Source: RZZS01 sp964498755 | Lineage (GTDB): Bacteria > Pseudomonadota > Alphaproteobacteria > Micavibrionales > Micavibrionaceae | Assembly: GCA_964498755.1 (NCBI GenBank) | Contig: CAZCIB010000001.1 | Coordinates: forward strand, 52,992-116,991 | Direction: 5' to 3' | DNA: 64,000 bases | Shown: in pieces, positions 7,714 to 16,686 of the stretch | Numbering within the stretch: the stretch's first letter is position 1 | Layout of the letters: the number at the start of each line of letters is the position of its first letter | The notes under the pieces: model-generated | Databases searched by the model: none | What the model saw: only the letters and a program-made list of their open reading frames with translations | Told to the model about the DNA's origin: nothing | Program-made: the position numbers and the translations under genes

Positions 7714-8814
7714 TCAAACGCTCCGGCTTTCAAAATCGATGCGCGGATCGACATAGACATAGACAAGATCGCGGATCAGCGTCATGACCACGCCGATGAG
7801 GGCGTAAATGTATAGAGTGCCCAGAACGACGGGGTAGTCGCGGTTGATAATGCTCTCATAGCCAAGCAACCCCAGACCGTCGAGGCTGAAAATGACCTCG
7901 ATCAAAAGCGACCCTGTAAAGAAAATCGCGATGAAGGCCGCTGGAAAGCCCGCGATGACGATCAGCATGGCGTTGCGGAAAATATGGCCGTAGAGGACTT
8001 GCTTTTCTTCGAGGCCCTTGGCGCGGGCAGTCAGGACGTACTGCTTGTTGATTTCATCGAGAAACGAATTCTTGGTTAGCATGGTCAGCGAGGCGAAGCC
8101 GCTGATAACCATTGCCGCCACGGGCAGGGCCATATGCCAGAGGTAATCGAGAACAATCCGCCACCACGGAAAATCCTGCCAGCCGTCCGAGAGAATGCCG
8201 CGCAAGGGGAAGAGATCAAAATACCGCCCGCCCGCAAAAAGGATAATCAGCAAAATCGCGAACATGAAGGACGGGATCGCATAGCCGATAAACACGGCGG
8301 CGCTGGTCCAGATGTCAAAGGGCGCGCCGTCTTTGACGGCCTTCTTTATCCCCAGTGGAATGGAGATAAGATAAATAATCAATGTCGACCAGAGGCCGAG
8401 CGAAACCGAGACCGGCATTTTTTCGAGGATCAGGTCCGTGACGGCGATGTCGCGGTAATAACTCTCGCCGAGATCAAAGCGCACGTAATTCCACACCATG
8501 ATAAAGAAACGCTCATAGGCCGGTTTATCAAAGCCGTAGAGGGCCTCGAGCTCTGCGATGAATTCCGGGTCCAGCCCCTGCGCGCCGCGGTATTTGCTGG
8601 TTTCCCCCGTGGCTGAGGCCGCGCCGAGGGCCATGTCCGCCTCGCCGCCGCCGGAAAACCGCGCGGTGGCTTCAACGCCATGCCCTTGCAGCTGGGCGAT
8701 CATGCGCTCGACCGGCCCGCCGGGCACGAACTGCACGACGATGAAGCTGATCAGCATAATGCCGAACAGCGTCGGAATCATGAGGAGGAGACGACGGAGG
8801 ATGTAGTTGGCCAT
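7714..8814 (-). CDS. yejB: ABC transporter permease YejB-like
   Basis: An inner-membrane permease of 366 residues and partner of YejE in peptide uptake. It opens with the classic MANYILRRLLLMIPTLFGIMLISF membrane start, then has a periplasmic insert of about 100 residues, followed by the permease domain with LTARAKGLEEKQVLYGHIFRNAM as the EAA loop that contacts the ATPase. The C-terminus RDLVYVYVDPRIDF is typical. The tautomerase gene lies upstream. Downstream, brnTA intervenes before yejE, so transport stoichiometry would depend on read-through of the toxin locus. Confidence 0.92.
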   Translation of the reverse strand: MANYILRRLLLMIPTLFGIMLISFIVVQFVPGGPVERMIAQLQGHGVEATARFSGGGEADMALGAASATGETSKYRGAQGLDPEFIAELEALYGFDKPAYERFFIMVWNYVRFDLGESYYRDIAVTDLILEKMPVSVSLGLWSTLIIYLISIPLGIKKAVKDGAPFDIWTSAAVFIGYAIPSFMFAILLIILFAGGRYFDLFPLRGILSDGWQDFPWWRIVLDYLWHMALPVAAMVISGFASLTMLTKNSFLDEINKQYVLTARAKGLEEKQVLYGHIFRNAMLIVIAGFPAAFIAIFFTGSLLIEVIFSLDGLGLLGYESIINRDYPVVLGTLYIYALIGVVMTLIRDLVYVYVDPRIDFESRSV

Positions 8815-8864
8815 CAGGCTTTACTCCTTGCCGTGCTTTTTGCGTGCCGGAATCTCAAGTAAAA

Positions 8865-9012
8865 GGAATCCCGGAATCTCGGAATCTCGGAATGCGGTGC
8901 GGCGAGAGTCCTGCATACTCTCTAAAAAAAGCAGCGTGTTGAATTTCATAAGCGCCTGAGTTTTGAGTTTAAGAGCTTCTGAAATTCCGAGATTCCGAGA
9001 TTCCGAGATTCC
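8865..9012. repeat. Octamer tandem repeats in inverted arms (GGAATCTC family)
   Basis: The left arm (8865-8894) repeats GGAATCTC, and the right arm (8981-9012) repeats the complement GATTCCGA. The spacer is about 86 bases. The arms could form an imperfect hairpin between yejB and the tautomerase gene. The same family occurs at 26747-26841 around the fliI/fliJ junction. Confidence 0.8.
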
Positions 9013-9017
9013 TTCTC

Positions 9018-9359
9018 TCATCCAAACGTCCCCCCGTCCCAGCCCCATTGCGTACGCTCCAGCTCCGTGAAGTTCAGGTAGACGCGGTTTGACGGGATAT
9101 CGAGCTTTGCGGCGAGAAGCGCGCAGATCGCGCCGGAGACGCGCTTGGCTACATCGGGGCCGAGACCGCCGATGCCCCGGATGTCGCAAAACGCCGCCGT
9201 GTCCGGCGTTCCCGCCATCATCATGTCGGCTTTCTGGATAGTGATCATGCAATGCGATTCGGCCTTTCCGGTTTGCTTCGCGAGCGTTTCGGACAAAGCC
9301 TTCATCAACGCCGGGGCGTCTTCCACGTATTCTGTTGTTTGCAGGGCGAGTAGCGGCAT
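9018..9359 (-). CDS. MIF-family tautomerase-like protein
   Basis: A 113-residue member of the macrophage migration inhibitory factor/phenylpyruvate tautomerase family by length and pattern. It starts Met-Pro-Leu, so Pro1 (the catalytic base after Met removal) is present. The end RVYLNFTELERTQWGWDGGTFG matches the family C-terminus. Start: ATG with an AGAGAGG ribosome site. Its bacterial substrate is unknown. The right arm of the repeat at 8865-9012 ends 6 bases from the stop codon. Confidence 0.87.
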   Translation of the reverse strand: MPLLALQTTEYVEDAPALMKALSETLAKQTGKAESHCMITIQKADMMMAGTPDTAAFCDIRGIGGLGPDVAKRVSGAICALLAAKLDIPSNRVYLNFTELERTQWGWDGGTFG

Positions 9360-9420
9360 GATTTAACCTCTCTTGCGTTTTTGTCCTTCCACCTTTTAAA
9401 CCACGAATGAACGCGGTTTT

Positions 9421-9636
9421 ACACCACAAAGTCACTAAGCCACAAAGAACACAAAGTTCCCCCTATTCGTGCGAAGCGCGTATCACTCTAACCACAGATG
9501 AACACCGATAACACAGAGCGGGATTCTTCAAAAAATCTACGTCTATCTGTGTGGATCAGTGGTTTTTTAACTGCGCTGCGCGCGTCTCTCTTCTCTATAA
9601 ACTTTGTGCCCTTTGTGGCTTTGTGACTTCGTGGTG
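9421..9636. repeat. Nested inverted repeats (ACCACAAAG / CTTTGTGG family)
   Basis: The outer arms 9421-9458 and 9599-9636 are built of short units around CACAAAG and its complement CTTTGTG. The inner arms 9490-9518 (ACCACAGATGAACACC) and 9542-9566 (CTATCTGTGTGGATCAGTGG) form a second hairpin inside. The structure fills the ~290-base gap between the tautomerase and phosphatase genes. I see no gene in it. Confidence 0.8.
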
Positions 9637-9650
9637 AAAAAAAACTTGGG

Positions 9651-10271
9651 TCAGGGTTTCAGATTCCATCCCTTCACCGTCCACTTCTCCCCGTCATGCT
9701 GAAAGATTGAGAGCGAGCCGGTGGCGACTTTCAGGGCGTGTTTGTCGAGGAAGGCCAGATAATCCTGATCCGGCATAATCTGCGGCGCGAAGCGGGCGAT
9801 CCCGCCGGACGTCACCGCCATCACGGTGTTTTGCGCGCCCGCGACGATACCTGCGGCCAGATCCTGCCAGCCCTGGATAATTGCGCCTAAATCGGCGTTC
9901 CATCCCGGCGGCAATATTCCCTGCCGGTTCCAGTCTTCAATCGCGCCGCGCCCGATGCGTCCGATGACCTCGTCTTCGGTTTTGTTTTCGTCGGGGCCGT
10001 AATCGATTTCGGTCAGGAAAAGTTCAATTTGCGGCTGCATGACAAGCGGGATGGCCAGCATCGCCGTTTCCAGCGTCTGGCGCGCGCGCATCAGGGGAGA
10101 CGTATAGACCTTGTCCGGAAGAAGATTGTTCGCTTGCAGGTAACGCCCGATTTTTTCCGCCTGCGCCTGTCCTGTCGGCGTCAACAGCATATCGGTATTT
10201 GCGCCGATTCTGCGCGGCGTTTCATGTTTTTCAAACGTATTGCCGTGGCGGGCGACGATGAGCGTTTTCAT
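9651..10271 (-). CDS. Histidine phosphatase family protein
   Basis: A 206-residue phosphoglycerate mutase-like enzyme. The phospho-acceptor histidine is in LIVARHGNT at the N-terminus. YTSPLMRARQTLE carries the second conserved arginine, but the late histidine motif is replaced by a VTSGGIARFAP segment. The ATG at 10271 has AAGGAAAG just upstream; a longer in-frame start at 10319 would put extra residues before the beta strand. It is divergent from the aldo/keto reductase gene. Physiological substrate unknown. Confidence 0.82.
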   Translation of the reverse strand: MKTLIVARHGNTFEKHETPRRIGANTDMLLTPTGQAQAEKIGRYLQANNLLPDKVYTSPLMRARQTLETAMLAIPLVMQPQIELFLTEIDYGPDENKTEDEVIGRIGRGAIEDWNRQGILPPGWNADLGAIIQGWQDLAAGIVAGAQNTVMAVTSGGIARFAPQIMPDQDYLAFLDKHALKVATGSLSIFQHDGEKWTVKGWNLKP

Positions 10272-10359
10272 GGCTTTCCTTTTCGGAACTTCGGTCCTTG
10301 CTGAATAGTTGAATCTCATAATATCTCTTTAGTAAAACCGTTCGGGAAAGGGAGCGCAA

Positions 10360-11202
10360 ATGAAAACCATCACAATCAGGGAAATGAACATGCCGGCGCT
10401 GGGATTCGGGACTTGGCAACTCAAAGGCGACGCGTGCAGGGAAGGGATCGTTGAGGCGCTTGAGCACGGCTACAGGCATATCGATACGGCGCAGGCCTAT
10501 GAAAACGAGGAAGAGGTTGGAGCCGGTATCAAAAAATCCGGCGTCCCGAGAAAAGATATTTTTCTGACCACGAAAGTGTGGATGAGCAATGTTTCGCACA
10601 GGGATATGGACGCATCCGTCGCCGAAAGCCTTTGCAAGCTGAGGGTGGACTCCGTCGATTTGCTTCTAATCCACTGGCCCGTAGAGGACGTTCCCCTTGA
10701 AGAGCAGATGGAAGCCCTGGCCGATCTGAAACATTCCGGCAAAGCCAGGCATATCGGCGTCAGCAACTTCCCGGTCGCATGGCTGGAGCGCGCGCAGGAA
10801 TTGTGCGGCGGCAAGCTGATCTGCAATCAGGTTGAATACCATCCCTTTATCTCGCAGGAGCCCGTTTTGGATTTTCTGCGCACGCACGGGATGTGCCTGA
10901 CCGCTTATTGTCCGCTGGCGCGCGGCAAGGTCCTGGAGAACGACGTCCTGAAGCGCATTGCCGAAAAGCATGAAAAGCAGCCGTCCCAGATTGCCTTACG
11001 CTGGCTGATCGATCAGGATAACGTCGCCGCCATTCCAAAAGCGGCGAAAAGCGAGCACATGCGCTCCAATTTCGATATTTTCGATTTCGAGCTCGACGGC
11101 AATGATCGAAGAGAAATAAACCGCCTGCAAAACCAGCATATGCGGCTTCTGGACCCGGACTGGGCGCCGCAATGGGATGACGCGCAAAAGCGCGCGGCGT
11201 GA
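10360..11202 (+). CDS. Aldo/keto reductase
   Basis: A 280-residue NADPH-dependent oxidoreductase with a TIM barrel, of the 2,5-diketo-D-gluconate reductase-like group. The full catalytic tetrad is visible: D42, Y47, K72 and H105 (in IDTAQAY, TTKVW and LLIHWP). The C-terminus has the cofactor-binding IPKAAKSEHMRSNFDIFDFEL. Start: ATG after GGGAAAGGGAG. It converges with kdsB, leaving one base between the two stop codons. Confidence 0.92.
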   Translation: MKTITIREMNMPALGFGTWQLKGDACREGIVEALEHGYRHIDTAQAYENEEEVGAGIKKSGVPRKDIFLTTKVWMSNVSHRDMDASVAESLCKLRVDSVDLLLIHWPVEDVPLEEQMEALADLKHSGKARHIGVSNFPVAWLERAQELCGGKLICNQVEYHPFISQEPVLDFLRTHGMCLTAYCPLARGKVLENDVLKRIAEKHEKQPSQIALRWLIDQDNVAAIPKAAKSEHMRSNFDIFDFELDGNDRREINRLQNQHMRLLDPDWAPQWDDAQKRAA

Positions 11203-11203
11203 A

Positions 11204-11995
11204 TCAGGCGATAAGCTTTTCCGCCCGCGCGAGATCTTCCGGGCTGTCGATCCCGGAATGGACGATGCCGCCGGTTATTGTCACGGGAACGGCCTGAATG
11301 CGAAAGCCGTTTTCAATCAGGCGCAGCTGTTCAAGGCCCTCAAGTTCCTCGTAATGCCCGGCGGGCAGTTCGCAGAATTTTTCGAGGACGTCCGGCCTGA
11401 AGCCGTAAAGACCAAGATGCCGCCAGACCGGACAAGTTGCGCCGCTCTCCCGCATTTCTTTTTCCCTGCGGATAGCGGGCAGGATGGATTTGGAGAACCA
11501 GAGCGCGCGGCGGTCTTTGTCGAGTATGGCCGTCGTGCCGCTGAACGGCGACGTTTTCTTGGCTTCCCGCAGTTCGTCCAGTTCCTCCCATGAAAGCAGA
11601 TGCACGGGCGTTACGACTTCAAGGCGCGGGTTGTTCTGGAACGTGTCGATCATTTCTCTCAAAACGAAAGACGGCGTAAAGGGCGCATCGCCCTGTAAAT
11701 TCACGACAAAATCCGGCCAGTCGTTAAGCTGGAACAGGGCTGACAGAACACGGTCCGAACCTGTCTGGCATTTCTCCGGCGTCATGATGTACGGCGCGCC
11801 GATCCCCTGACAATGACCGGCGATTCTTTCATCGTCCGTGGCGACGGCGAATGAGATATCTTCTGATGTTTGCGAAAGCTCTTTTGCAATATCGACGACG
11901 CGCGCGAGCATGCTTTTCCCGCCGATCATGGCCAGAGGCTTGCCGGGAAAGCGCGTCGAGCCGTATCGGGCGGGAATGACGATCGCGGTTTTCAT
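11204..11995 (-). CDS. kdsB: 3-deoxy-manno-octulosonate cytidylyltransferase
   Basis: Activates Kdo as CMP-Kdo for lipopolysaccharide inner core synthesis, which indicates a Gram-negative envelope. From ATG 11995 the protein starts MKTAIVIPARYGSTRFPGKP, the nucleotide-binding loop; the upstream in-frame start at 12049 would add 18 unrelated residues. NLQGDAPF carries the metal-binding aspartate, and HLGLYGFRPDVLEKF and GIDSPEDLARAE complete the family pattern. Length 263 residues is normal. Confidence 0.95.
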   Translation of the reverse strand: MKTAIVIPARYGSTRFPGKPLAMIGGKSMLARVVDIAKELSQTSEDISFAVATDDERIAGHCQGIGAPYIMTPEKCQTGSDRVLSALFQLNDWPDFVVNLQGDAPFTPSFVLREMIDTFQNNPRLEVVTPVHLLSWEELDELREAKKTSPFSGTTAILDKDRRALWFSKSILPAIRREKEMRESGATCPVWRHLGLYGFRPDVLEKFCELPAGHYEELEGLEQLRLIENGFRIQAVPVTITGGIVHSGIDSPEDLARAEKLIA

Positions 11996-12111
11996 GTCAA
12001 TGACGATGGCAAACGATCTGTTCAAACACAAGCAAAATGACGCAATCATTGTTTACATAAGGATTGTGTTTGTATAAATTAGCGCGCTTAAGCTAGCTAT
12101 AACGGGTTGTT

Positions 12112-13083
12112 ATGTCACGAGGACGCAGGATAAAAGAGAGGCTGATGGATGCGGCGCGCTTCGTTGAACAGGGGTTGCCTGAAGAGCGCGTGCCCGCTGA
12201 GGCTTGCAAACCCCATCATAAAGGCTTTCTGAGATGTCCTTTCTGCGAGGTCGCCGTCGTCCACAGCTCAGGGTCCCCCTCCCGCGACGGCGATAATGGT
12301 AACGGCACGCGCCCGCATTATCGCCTCAGTCCGCCGAAAAAAGGTCATCCCAAGAATGCGCATGAGGAAGGTTGTCCCGTTCCGGATTTTATGTATGAGC
12401 ACGGCAGGACGACATATGATCTCGAACTCGGATTCAGGTTTCACATCCGTTTTGTGAAGAACGCCGGAACAACCCGACTTTTTAACAGGTGTGCGCTTTA
12501 CAAATACAACGAATACGGCGAGCTTGTTCCCGCCGATGAGGAAACAGGCAGAATGCAGCCCGTCAGCATTAAGGACGCGAAGCGCATGGCGTCTCTATTG
12601 TCAGGGCAGAGCGCCCGCGTTCCAGAGTCTTTGGTCATTAACAGGCAGAGCGTCCTGCCGATGGACTCGTTTCTATTCGCCGACGCCGGGGACGCCGAGG
12701 TGAATTCCCGTCGTCTGGGCGCGCTTTGCAGGCACTTGAATGCAGGCGCCAATCCGCCGGTTTTCATGCCGGTCCGTCCAAGAGGGAGATGGAGCCCGGT
12801 CGTTAAGCATGACGAAAAATACGGCCCGCATATACGCATACCGTGCCAGCCTGTTGCTCTGGCTTCGGGGCATGCTCTTGCTCCCACTGTGATAGTCGAG
12901 CATCCCGACCAACTCGCCAATATTCGTAAGGCCGGAGATCATCTTGCCTTAATCGGACGCGTTTTCAGGGGGAGAACGTATCAAGATGATGGAAGGCCGC
13001 ATACTAGTCTTCACGTGCGGGTCAGCGGCGCAGAATGGCTGACGCATATTGCGCCGTCCGTGATCGAACGACACATCGCATAA
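12112..13083 (+). CDS. Unknown protein with possible zinc-binding N-terminus
   Basis: A 323-residue protein that I do not recognise. Residues about 40-90 contain CPFC, then HY..., a basic stretch and H..GCP. This Cys/His spacing recalls the zinc-finger region of CoiA-like or related nuclease-associated proteins. The C-terminal half (about 230-320) has alternating beta-like segments ending HVRVSGAEWLTHI. A possible promoter lies upstream: TTGTTT (12049-12054), 18 bases, TATAAA (12073-12078). It stands alone between kdsB (divergent) and a phosphatase gene downstream on the same strand. Confidence 0.55.
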   Translation: MSRGRRIKERLMDAARFVEQGLPEERVPAEACKPHHKGFLRCPFCEVAVVHSSGSPSRDGDNGNGTRPHYRLSPPKKGHPKNAHEEGCPVPDFMYEHGRTTYDLELGFRFHIRFVKNAGTTRLFNRCALYKYNEYGELVPADEETGRMQPVSIKDAKRMASLLSGQSARVPESLVINRQSVLPMDSFLFADAGDAEVNSRRLGALCRHLNAGANPPVFMPVRPRGRWSPVVKHDEKYGPHIRIPCQPVALASGHALAPTVIVEHPDQLANIRKAGDHLALIGRVFRGRTYQDDGRPHTSLHVRVSGAEWLTHIAPSVIERHIA

Positions 13084-13167
13084 ATCTGTTTGTATCTTTT
13101 TATGCGCTTTCCAATATTGTTTTCGAATCGCTTACACTTTTTCTGTGTGTCAATACAGGGGGCGGTT

Positions 13168-13998
13168 ATGCTGTTATGGATACGTCATGCGCAGAGCCAG
13201 GCGAATTTCGCGTGGTGGCTTTTGAGATTTGGCGAGAACGGACGAGACAGGCTCAAGGATCTATACAATCAGGCCGCCGATGGCGCGCACCGGGTGAACG
13301 GGCATACGCCGCATTGTCTGGAGGCTTACCGCAAGCTTTCCGATACGCTCATTGACCCTTTTTACCCGGCGGCCGATCCGGTTCTGATGCCGGTCGGTCA
13401 TAAACAATGCGAGGCGACGGGCCTTGAGCTCGCGAAATACCTGATTGACGAGGGCGTCGAGGTCAGTTCCGCCGTCGTCAGTCCCATGACGCGCACCTGC
13501 CAGTCCGCGTTGGGCGTTTTGAAAGAGCTGGAAGCGCAGGGCATCAAGGTTCCCGAAGTTAAGTTCGACCCGGATATCCGCGAGCGTAACCGCGGCTGCA
13601 AGTCCGACGCCGGAACGCCGCGCAGCAAGCTGCTTGGCCGTATTCCCGCGGCGCAGGAACTGCTTGATCAATGGAATGCGGACGCCGCGCTGATAGAGGA
13701 TGAAATCTGGTGGCGCGAGAATGAGAGCGATTCGGATGTCGACGCGCGTATCCAGTTATTCAGGAAACGATACGGGGAGGAGATCGCCGACCCGCGTCGC
13801 GTCATGCTTGTTTTTTCGCATGCCGGGATTATCCGGCGTGATCTCGCGCTGCCGCGCTACCCGGACAATATGCAGGCGATCCTTGTGAGGCCGCACGGCG
13901 AGCCGATCACGATCGTCAACCCGGCAAAACCGGACGATTTTCACGAAATTCATATTCCCGAGAGGATCGAGGAACTCCTGCCGCCCGATGCGGCTTGA
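13168..13998 (+). CDS. Histidine phosphatase family protein
   Basis: A 276-residue phosphoglycerate mutase-like protein. MLLWIRHAQSQANFAW gives the catalytic RHxxS, SSAVVSPMTRTCQSA the arginine loop, and VFSHAGIIRRDL the second histidine, so all core residues are present. It is longer than simple members of the family. The insert between residues 20 and 70 and the Trp-rich WWRENESDSDVDAR part are unusual. ATG 13168 is chosen because ACAGGGGGCGG precedes it; longer in-frame starts exist at 13090. Substrate unknown. Confidence 0.85.
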   Translation: MLLWIRHAQSQANFAWWLLRFGENGRDRLKDLYNQAADGAHRVNGHTPHCLEAYRKLSDTLIDPFYPAADPVLMPVGHKQCEATGLELAKYLIDEGVEVSSAVVSPMTRTCQSALGVLKELEAQGIKVPEVKFDPDIRERNRGCKSDAGTPRSKLLGRIPAAQELLDQWNADAALIEDEIWWRENESDSDVDARIQLFRKRYGEEIADPRRVMLVFSHAGIIRRDLALPRYPDNMQAILVRPHGEPITIVNPAKPDDFHEIHIPERIEELLPPDAA

Positions 13999-14084
13999 AG
14001 TTTTTGTGAGTAGCGCTTTGCGTTATATAGTTATTTGAATAAATAATGATCCATTTTCTGTGTCTGACTATCGTCAGAACATTT

Positions 14085-14163
14085 AAACTACAGAGGTCGC
14101 AGAGAGCGCAGAGTTTTTTTCAAGATATCGATTCTCTGCGCTCTCTGCGCGCTCTGTAGTTTT
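14085..14163. repeat. Inverted tandem repeat hairpin (CGCAGAGAG family)
   Basis: The left arm at 14085-14113 contains AAACTACAGAGGTCGCAGAG and the right arm at 14133-14162 is its near-perfect complement, with a ~20-base loop. It lies in the ~400-base space between the phosphatase gene and the membrane protein gene. Apart from this hairpin and the half element at 14277-14306 I see nothing else there. Confidence 0.85.
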
Positions 14164-14276
14164 AAAATACTCTGTGCGCGGCTACATAAAAGCCGAAGCG
14201 AAGCCTCGACTTCGCGCGGGCATATCGTGTCCCTGAAGGCATGATTTTTTTGGACCTTTGCGTAGAATTATCCTCT

Positions 14277-14306
14277 CTATGGATCCCGGCTTCCGCCGGG
14301 ATGACG
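14277..14306. repeat. Half element of the GTCATCCCGG inverted-repeat family
   Basis: CTATGGATCCCGG..CCGGGATGACGCG is a single hairpin matching the right half of the elements flanking the GIY-YIG gene at 666-742 and 1070-1147. No facing partner is visible. Confidence 0.75.
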
Positions 14307-14402
14307 CGCATTGCGTGAAAAAAATCAGGATTTGTCTGTGTGATTTTTATTGAAATAAGAAAAACATTGTGCCATAAGCTCATTTTGACTAGCAAGGGCG
14401 TT

Positions 14403-14891
14403 ATGTCTATAAAAGAGTCTGGCAATCTATCGATCGAGTTTGATCCCCCTGCCAAGCGTTTGCAAAGCGATTTTGCGCGCAGTTGCTTCATGGCTTCGTC
14501 ATTATGTGCTATCGGTTTTCTGATAGCTAGGGGAGAGGGGCTTATAGAAAATGACTTCTTAAAATGGCACGGCTCCAACCTATTCGATGGCATGATGGCC
14601 GCTTCTTTTCTCGATCGCGCCAGAATGGATTGGAAAGCTGATGAAAGCAAGCCCGCTATTGCGGCTGGTTTTGCCATGGCAGTCGCCGCAGGCTGGGAAT
14701 ATTTCACAGCTCATAAATACGCAGCTGTACTAGAAAGACCTATCCAGTTTGACTGGACGGATTTGTATATTGTCTGCGCATCTGCACTTACTTACGGGTT
14801 TGCCGCCTTGCACAACAAAAACCAATCCACAGCCACGACAACCCCGGCTCCTACTCCCCCGCCCACCACGTTGTCGAGATCGCCGGAGTGA
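14403..14891 (+). CDS. Small hypothetical membrane protein
   Basis: A 162-residue protein of unknown function. Hydrophobic segments at about residues 28-45, 80-98 and 115-135 suggest an inner-membrane protein, and the C-terminus is Thr/Pro-rich (TTTPAPTPPPTT). I take ATG 14403 as start because the alternative at 14340 adds residues without a ribosome site. The last 41 bases overlap the convergent 3' end of yejA-like, so expression of one may affect the other. Coding status is likely but not certain. Confidence 0.45.
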   Translation: MSIKESGNLSIEFDPPAKRLQSDFARSCFMASSLCAIGFLIARGEGLIENDFLKWHGSNLFDGMMAASFLDRARMDWKADESKPAIAAGFAMAVAAGWEYFTAHKYAAVLERPIQFDWTDLYIVCASALTYGFAALHNKNQSTATTTPAPTPPPTTLSRSPE

Positions 14892-16686
14892 TGCCGCAGA
14901 GCGTTTCCGGGCGTTTGAGCTTGTTCCAGTACGCGATGCGCCAGTGATCGACGTGCCAGTGCGGAATGACGTAATTGCCCGCCAGCAACGCCCGGTCCAG
15001 CGCGCGCGTGCGGTAAACGAGTTCCTCGCGGCTTGGCGCGGTAATCACAAGCTCGATCAGCGCGTCGATTACTGGATCCTTGATGCCGATATAGTTGCGC
15101 GAGCCCTGCATATCCGCCTTGGCCGAAGACCAGAAATCGCGCTGCTCGTTGCCCGGCGAGGAGGATTGCGGAATGACGCCGATCGTCATGTCGAAGTCAA
15201 AGCCGTTCAGGCGGTTGATATATTGCGCGCTGTCGACGACGCGGAAATTCGTTTTCACGCCGATTTTATCAAGGTTCTGGATAAACGGCAGAACCCAGCG
15301 TTCGAACATCGGGTTACTGTCGAGGATTTCGAATTCGAGCCTGACGCCGTCCTTGCTGCGGACGCCGTCCTCGCCCAGCGTCCAGCCCGCCTCTTCAAGG
15401 ATTTGAATCGCCTTGCGCAGGTTCCGGCGGTTCGTGCCGCTGCCGTCGGTTTCAGGCGGGCTGTAGCGCGCGGTAAAGACGCGCTCCGGCAACTGCTCGC
15501 GGTATTGTTCAAGAATTTCAAGGACGCGGCCCTCCGGCGGGCCTTCGAGTGAGGCAAGCTCCGAATTCTCGAAATAGCTGTCCGTGCGGGTATATTCGCC
15601 GAATGCGAACTGCTTGTTCGACCATTCGAAGTCAAAGGCGTAATCAAGAGCCTCGCGCACGGCGCGGTCCTGGAAGATCGGGCGGCGGGTATTGTAGAAG
15701 AATCCCTGCATGCCCTGAGGGCGTTCGTGCGGGATATTGGCCTTGGTGATGCGCCCGTCCTGAACGGGCGGCGCGTCGTAGCCGGTCGCCCAGAGCTTGG
15801 CGGTGTTTTCAAGGCGCACGTCGTATTCTCCGGCAAAGAACGCCTCGAGCGCGACGTTGTTGTCGCGGTAGTAATCATAGACAAGATTGTCAAAATTAAA
15901 GCGGCCCCGGTTGACGGGCAGGTCCTCGCCCCACCAGTCTTCGACGCGGGAATAGGTGATCGAGCGGCCCGGCGTCACCGAAGTGATTTTATAAGGCCCG
16001 CTGCCCAAAGGCGGCTCAAGCGTCGTTTCGTTAAAGCTCCGCCCTTCCGCCGTCCAGTAATGCTTCGGTAAAATCGTAAGCTGGCTGAGGATCAGCGGCA
16101 ATTCGGCGTTGCCGTTATGCGCGAATTCAAACACGACGCGCTGCGGGCTTTCAATGATCACTTCGGAGACATCGCCGTAATAAGCCTGGAAAAACGGCTG
16201 GCCGTGCTCCATCAGGGTCTCGAACGTCCATTTGACGTCTTCGGCCGTGACAGGCTGTCCATCATGCCAGCGCGCCTCTTCGCGCAAGTTGAACGCGACT
16301 TTCGAATTGTCCGGCGCGATTTCGATCGTTTCGGCCAGAACGCCGTACATCGAAAACGGCTCGTCATGCGCCTGCTCCATCAGCGAGTCGTACAGCATGC
16401 TCTGACCGAGATACGTCATGCCCGCCGCCGGAGAGCCTTTCACGATGAAGGGGTTCAAGCTGTCGAACGTGCCGATGACGTGCGAACGGTACGTCCCGCC
16501 CTTGGGCGCGTCCGGGTTCACATAGGAAAAATGCGTAAAGTCCGGGGCGTATTTCGGCTCACCGTGCATGGCGACGCCGTGCTTAGGCGGGGCGACCCGG
16601 CTTTCCGTTTGCGGGCTCGCCTCCTGCGCAGCGGCGGCCAGCGGCTGGAAGAGCAGGGCGGTCAGAACAAGAGCGGTCAGGCGCAT
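14851..16686 (-). CDS. yejA: Extracellular solute-binding protein, YejA-like (family 5)
   Basis: A periplasmic oligopeptide/microcin C-type binding protein of 611 residues. From ATG 16686 it starts with a clear signal peptide (MRLTALVLTALLF..AAAAQ). Then come HGVAMHGEPKYAPDFTHFSYVNPDAPKGG, spread over about residues 38-66 and typical for YejA, and NLREEARWHDGQPVTAEDV, the family 5 signature. The C-terminus VIPHWHVDHWRIAYW fits YejA homologues. It likely feeds YejB/YejE at 6-8.8 kb although several kilobases separate them. Confidence 0.9.
   Translation of the reverse strand: MRLTALVLTALLFQPLAAAAQEASPQTESRVAPPKHGVAMHGEPKYAPDFTHFSYVNPDAPKGGTYRSHVIGTFDSLNPFIVKGSPAAGMTYLGQSMLYDSLMEQAHDEPFSMYGVLAETIEIAPDNSKVAFNLREEARWHDGQPVTAEDVKWTFETLMEHGQPFFQAYYGDVSEVIIESPQRVVFEFAHNGNAELPLILSQLTILPKHYWTAEGRSFNETTLEPPLGSGPYKITSVTPGRSITYSRVEDWWGEDLPVNRGRFNFDNLVYDYYRDNNVALEAFFAGEYDVRLENTAKLWATGYDAPPVQDGRITKANIPHERPQGMQGFFYNTRRPIFQDRAVREALDYAFDFEWSNKQFAFGEYTRTDSYFENSELASLEGPPEGRVLEILEQYREQLPERVFTARYSPPETDGSGTNRRNLRKAIQILEEAGWTLGEDGVRSKDGVRLEFEILDSNPMFERWVLPFIQNLDKIGVKTNFRVVDSAQYINRLNGFDFDMTIGVIPQSSSPGNEQRDFWSSAKADMQGSRNYIGIKDPVIDALIELVITAPSREELVYRTRALDRALLAGNYVIPHWHVDHWRIAYWNKLKRPETLCGITPAISTTWWAGE

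Noticed and set aside
8821..9435. 204-codon minus-strand frame across the tautomerase region
   Set aside because: It lies out of frame over the MIF-like gene and the octamer repeat. Its composition is Arg/Gly-rich without a fold pattern, a typical shadow.
14162..14707. Minus-strand frame of 181 codons
   Set aside because: It crosses a repeat element and lies opposite the membrane protein gene, which has better features.
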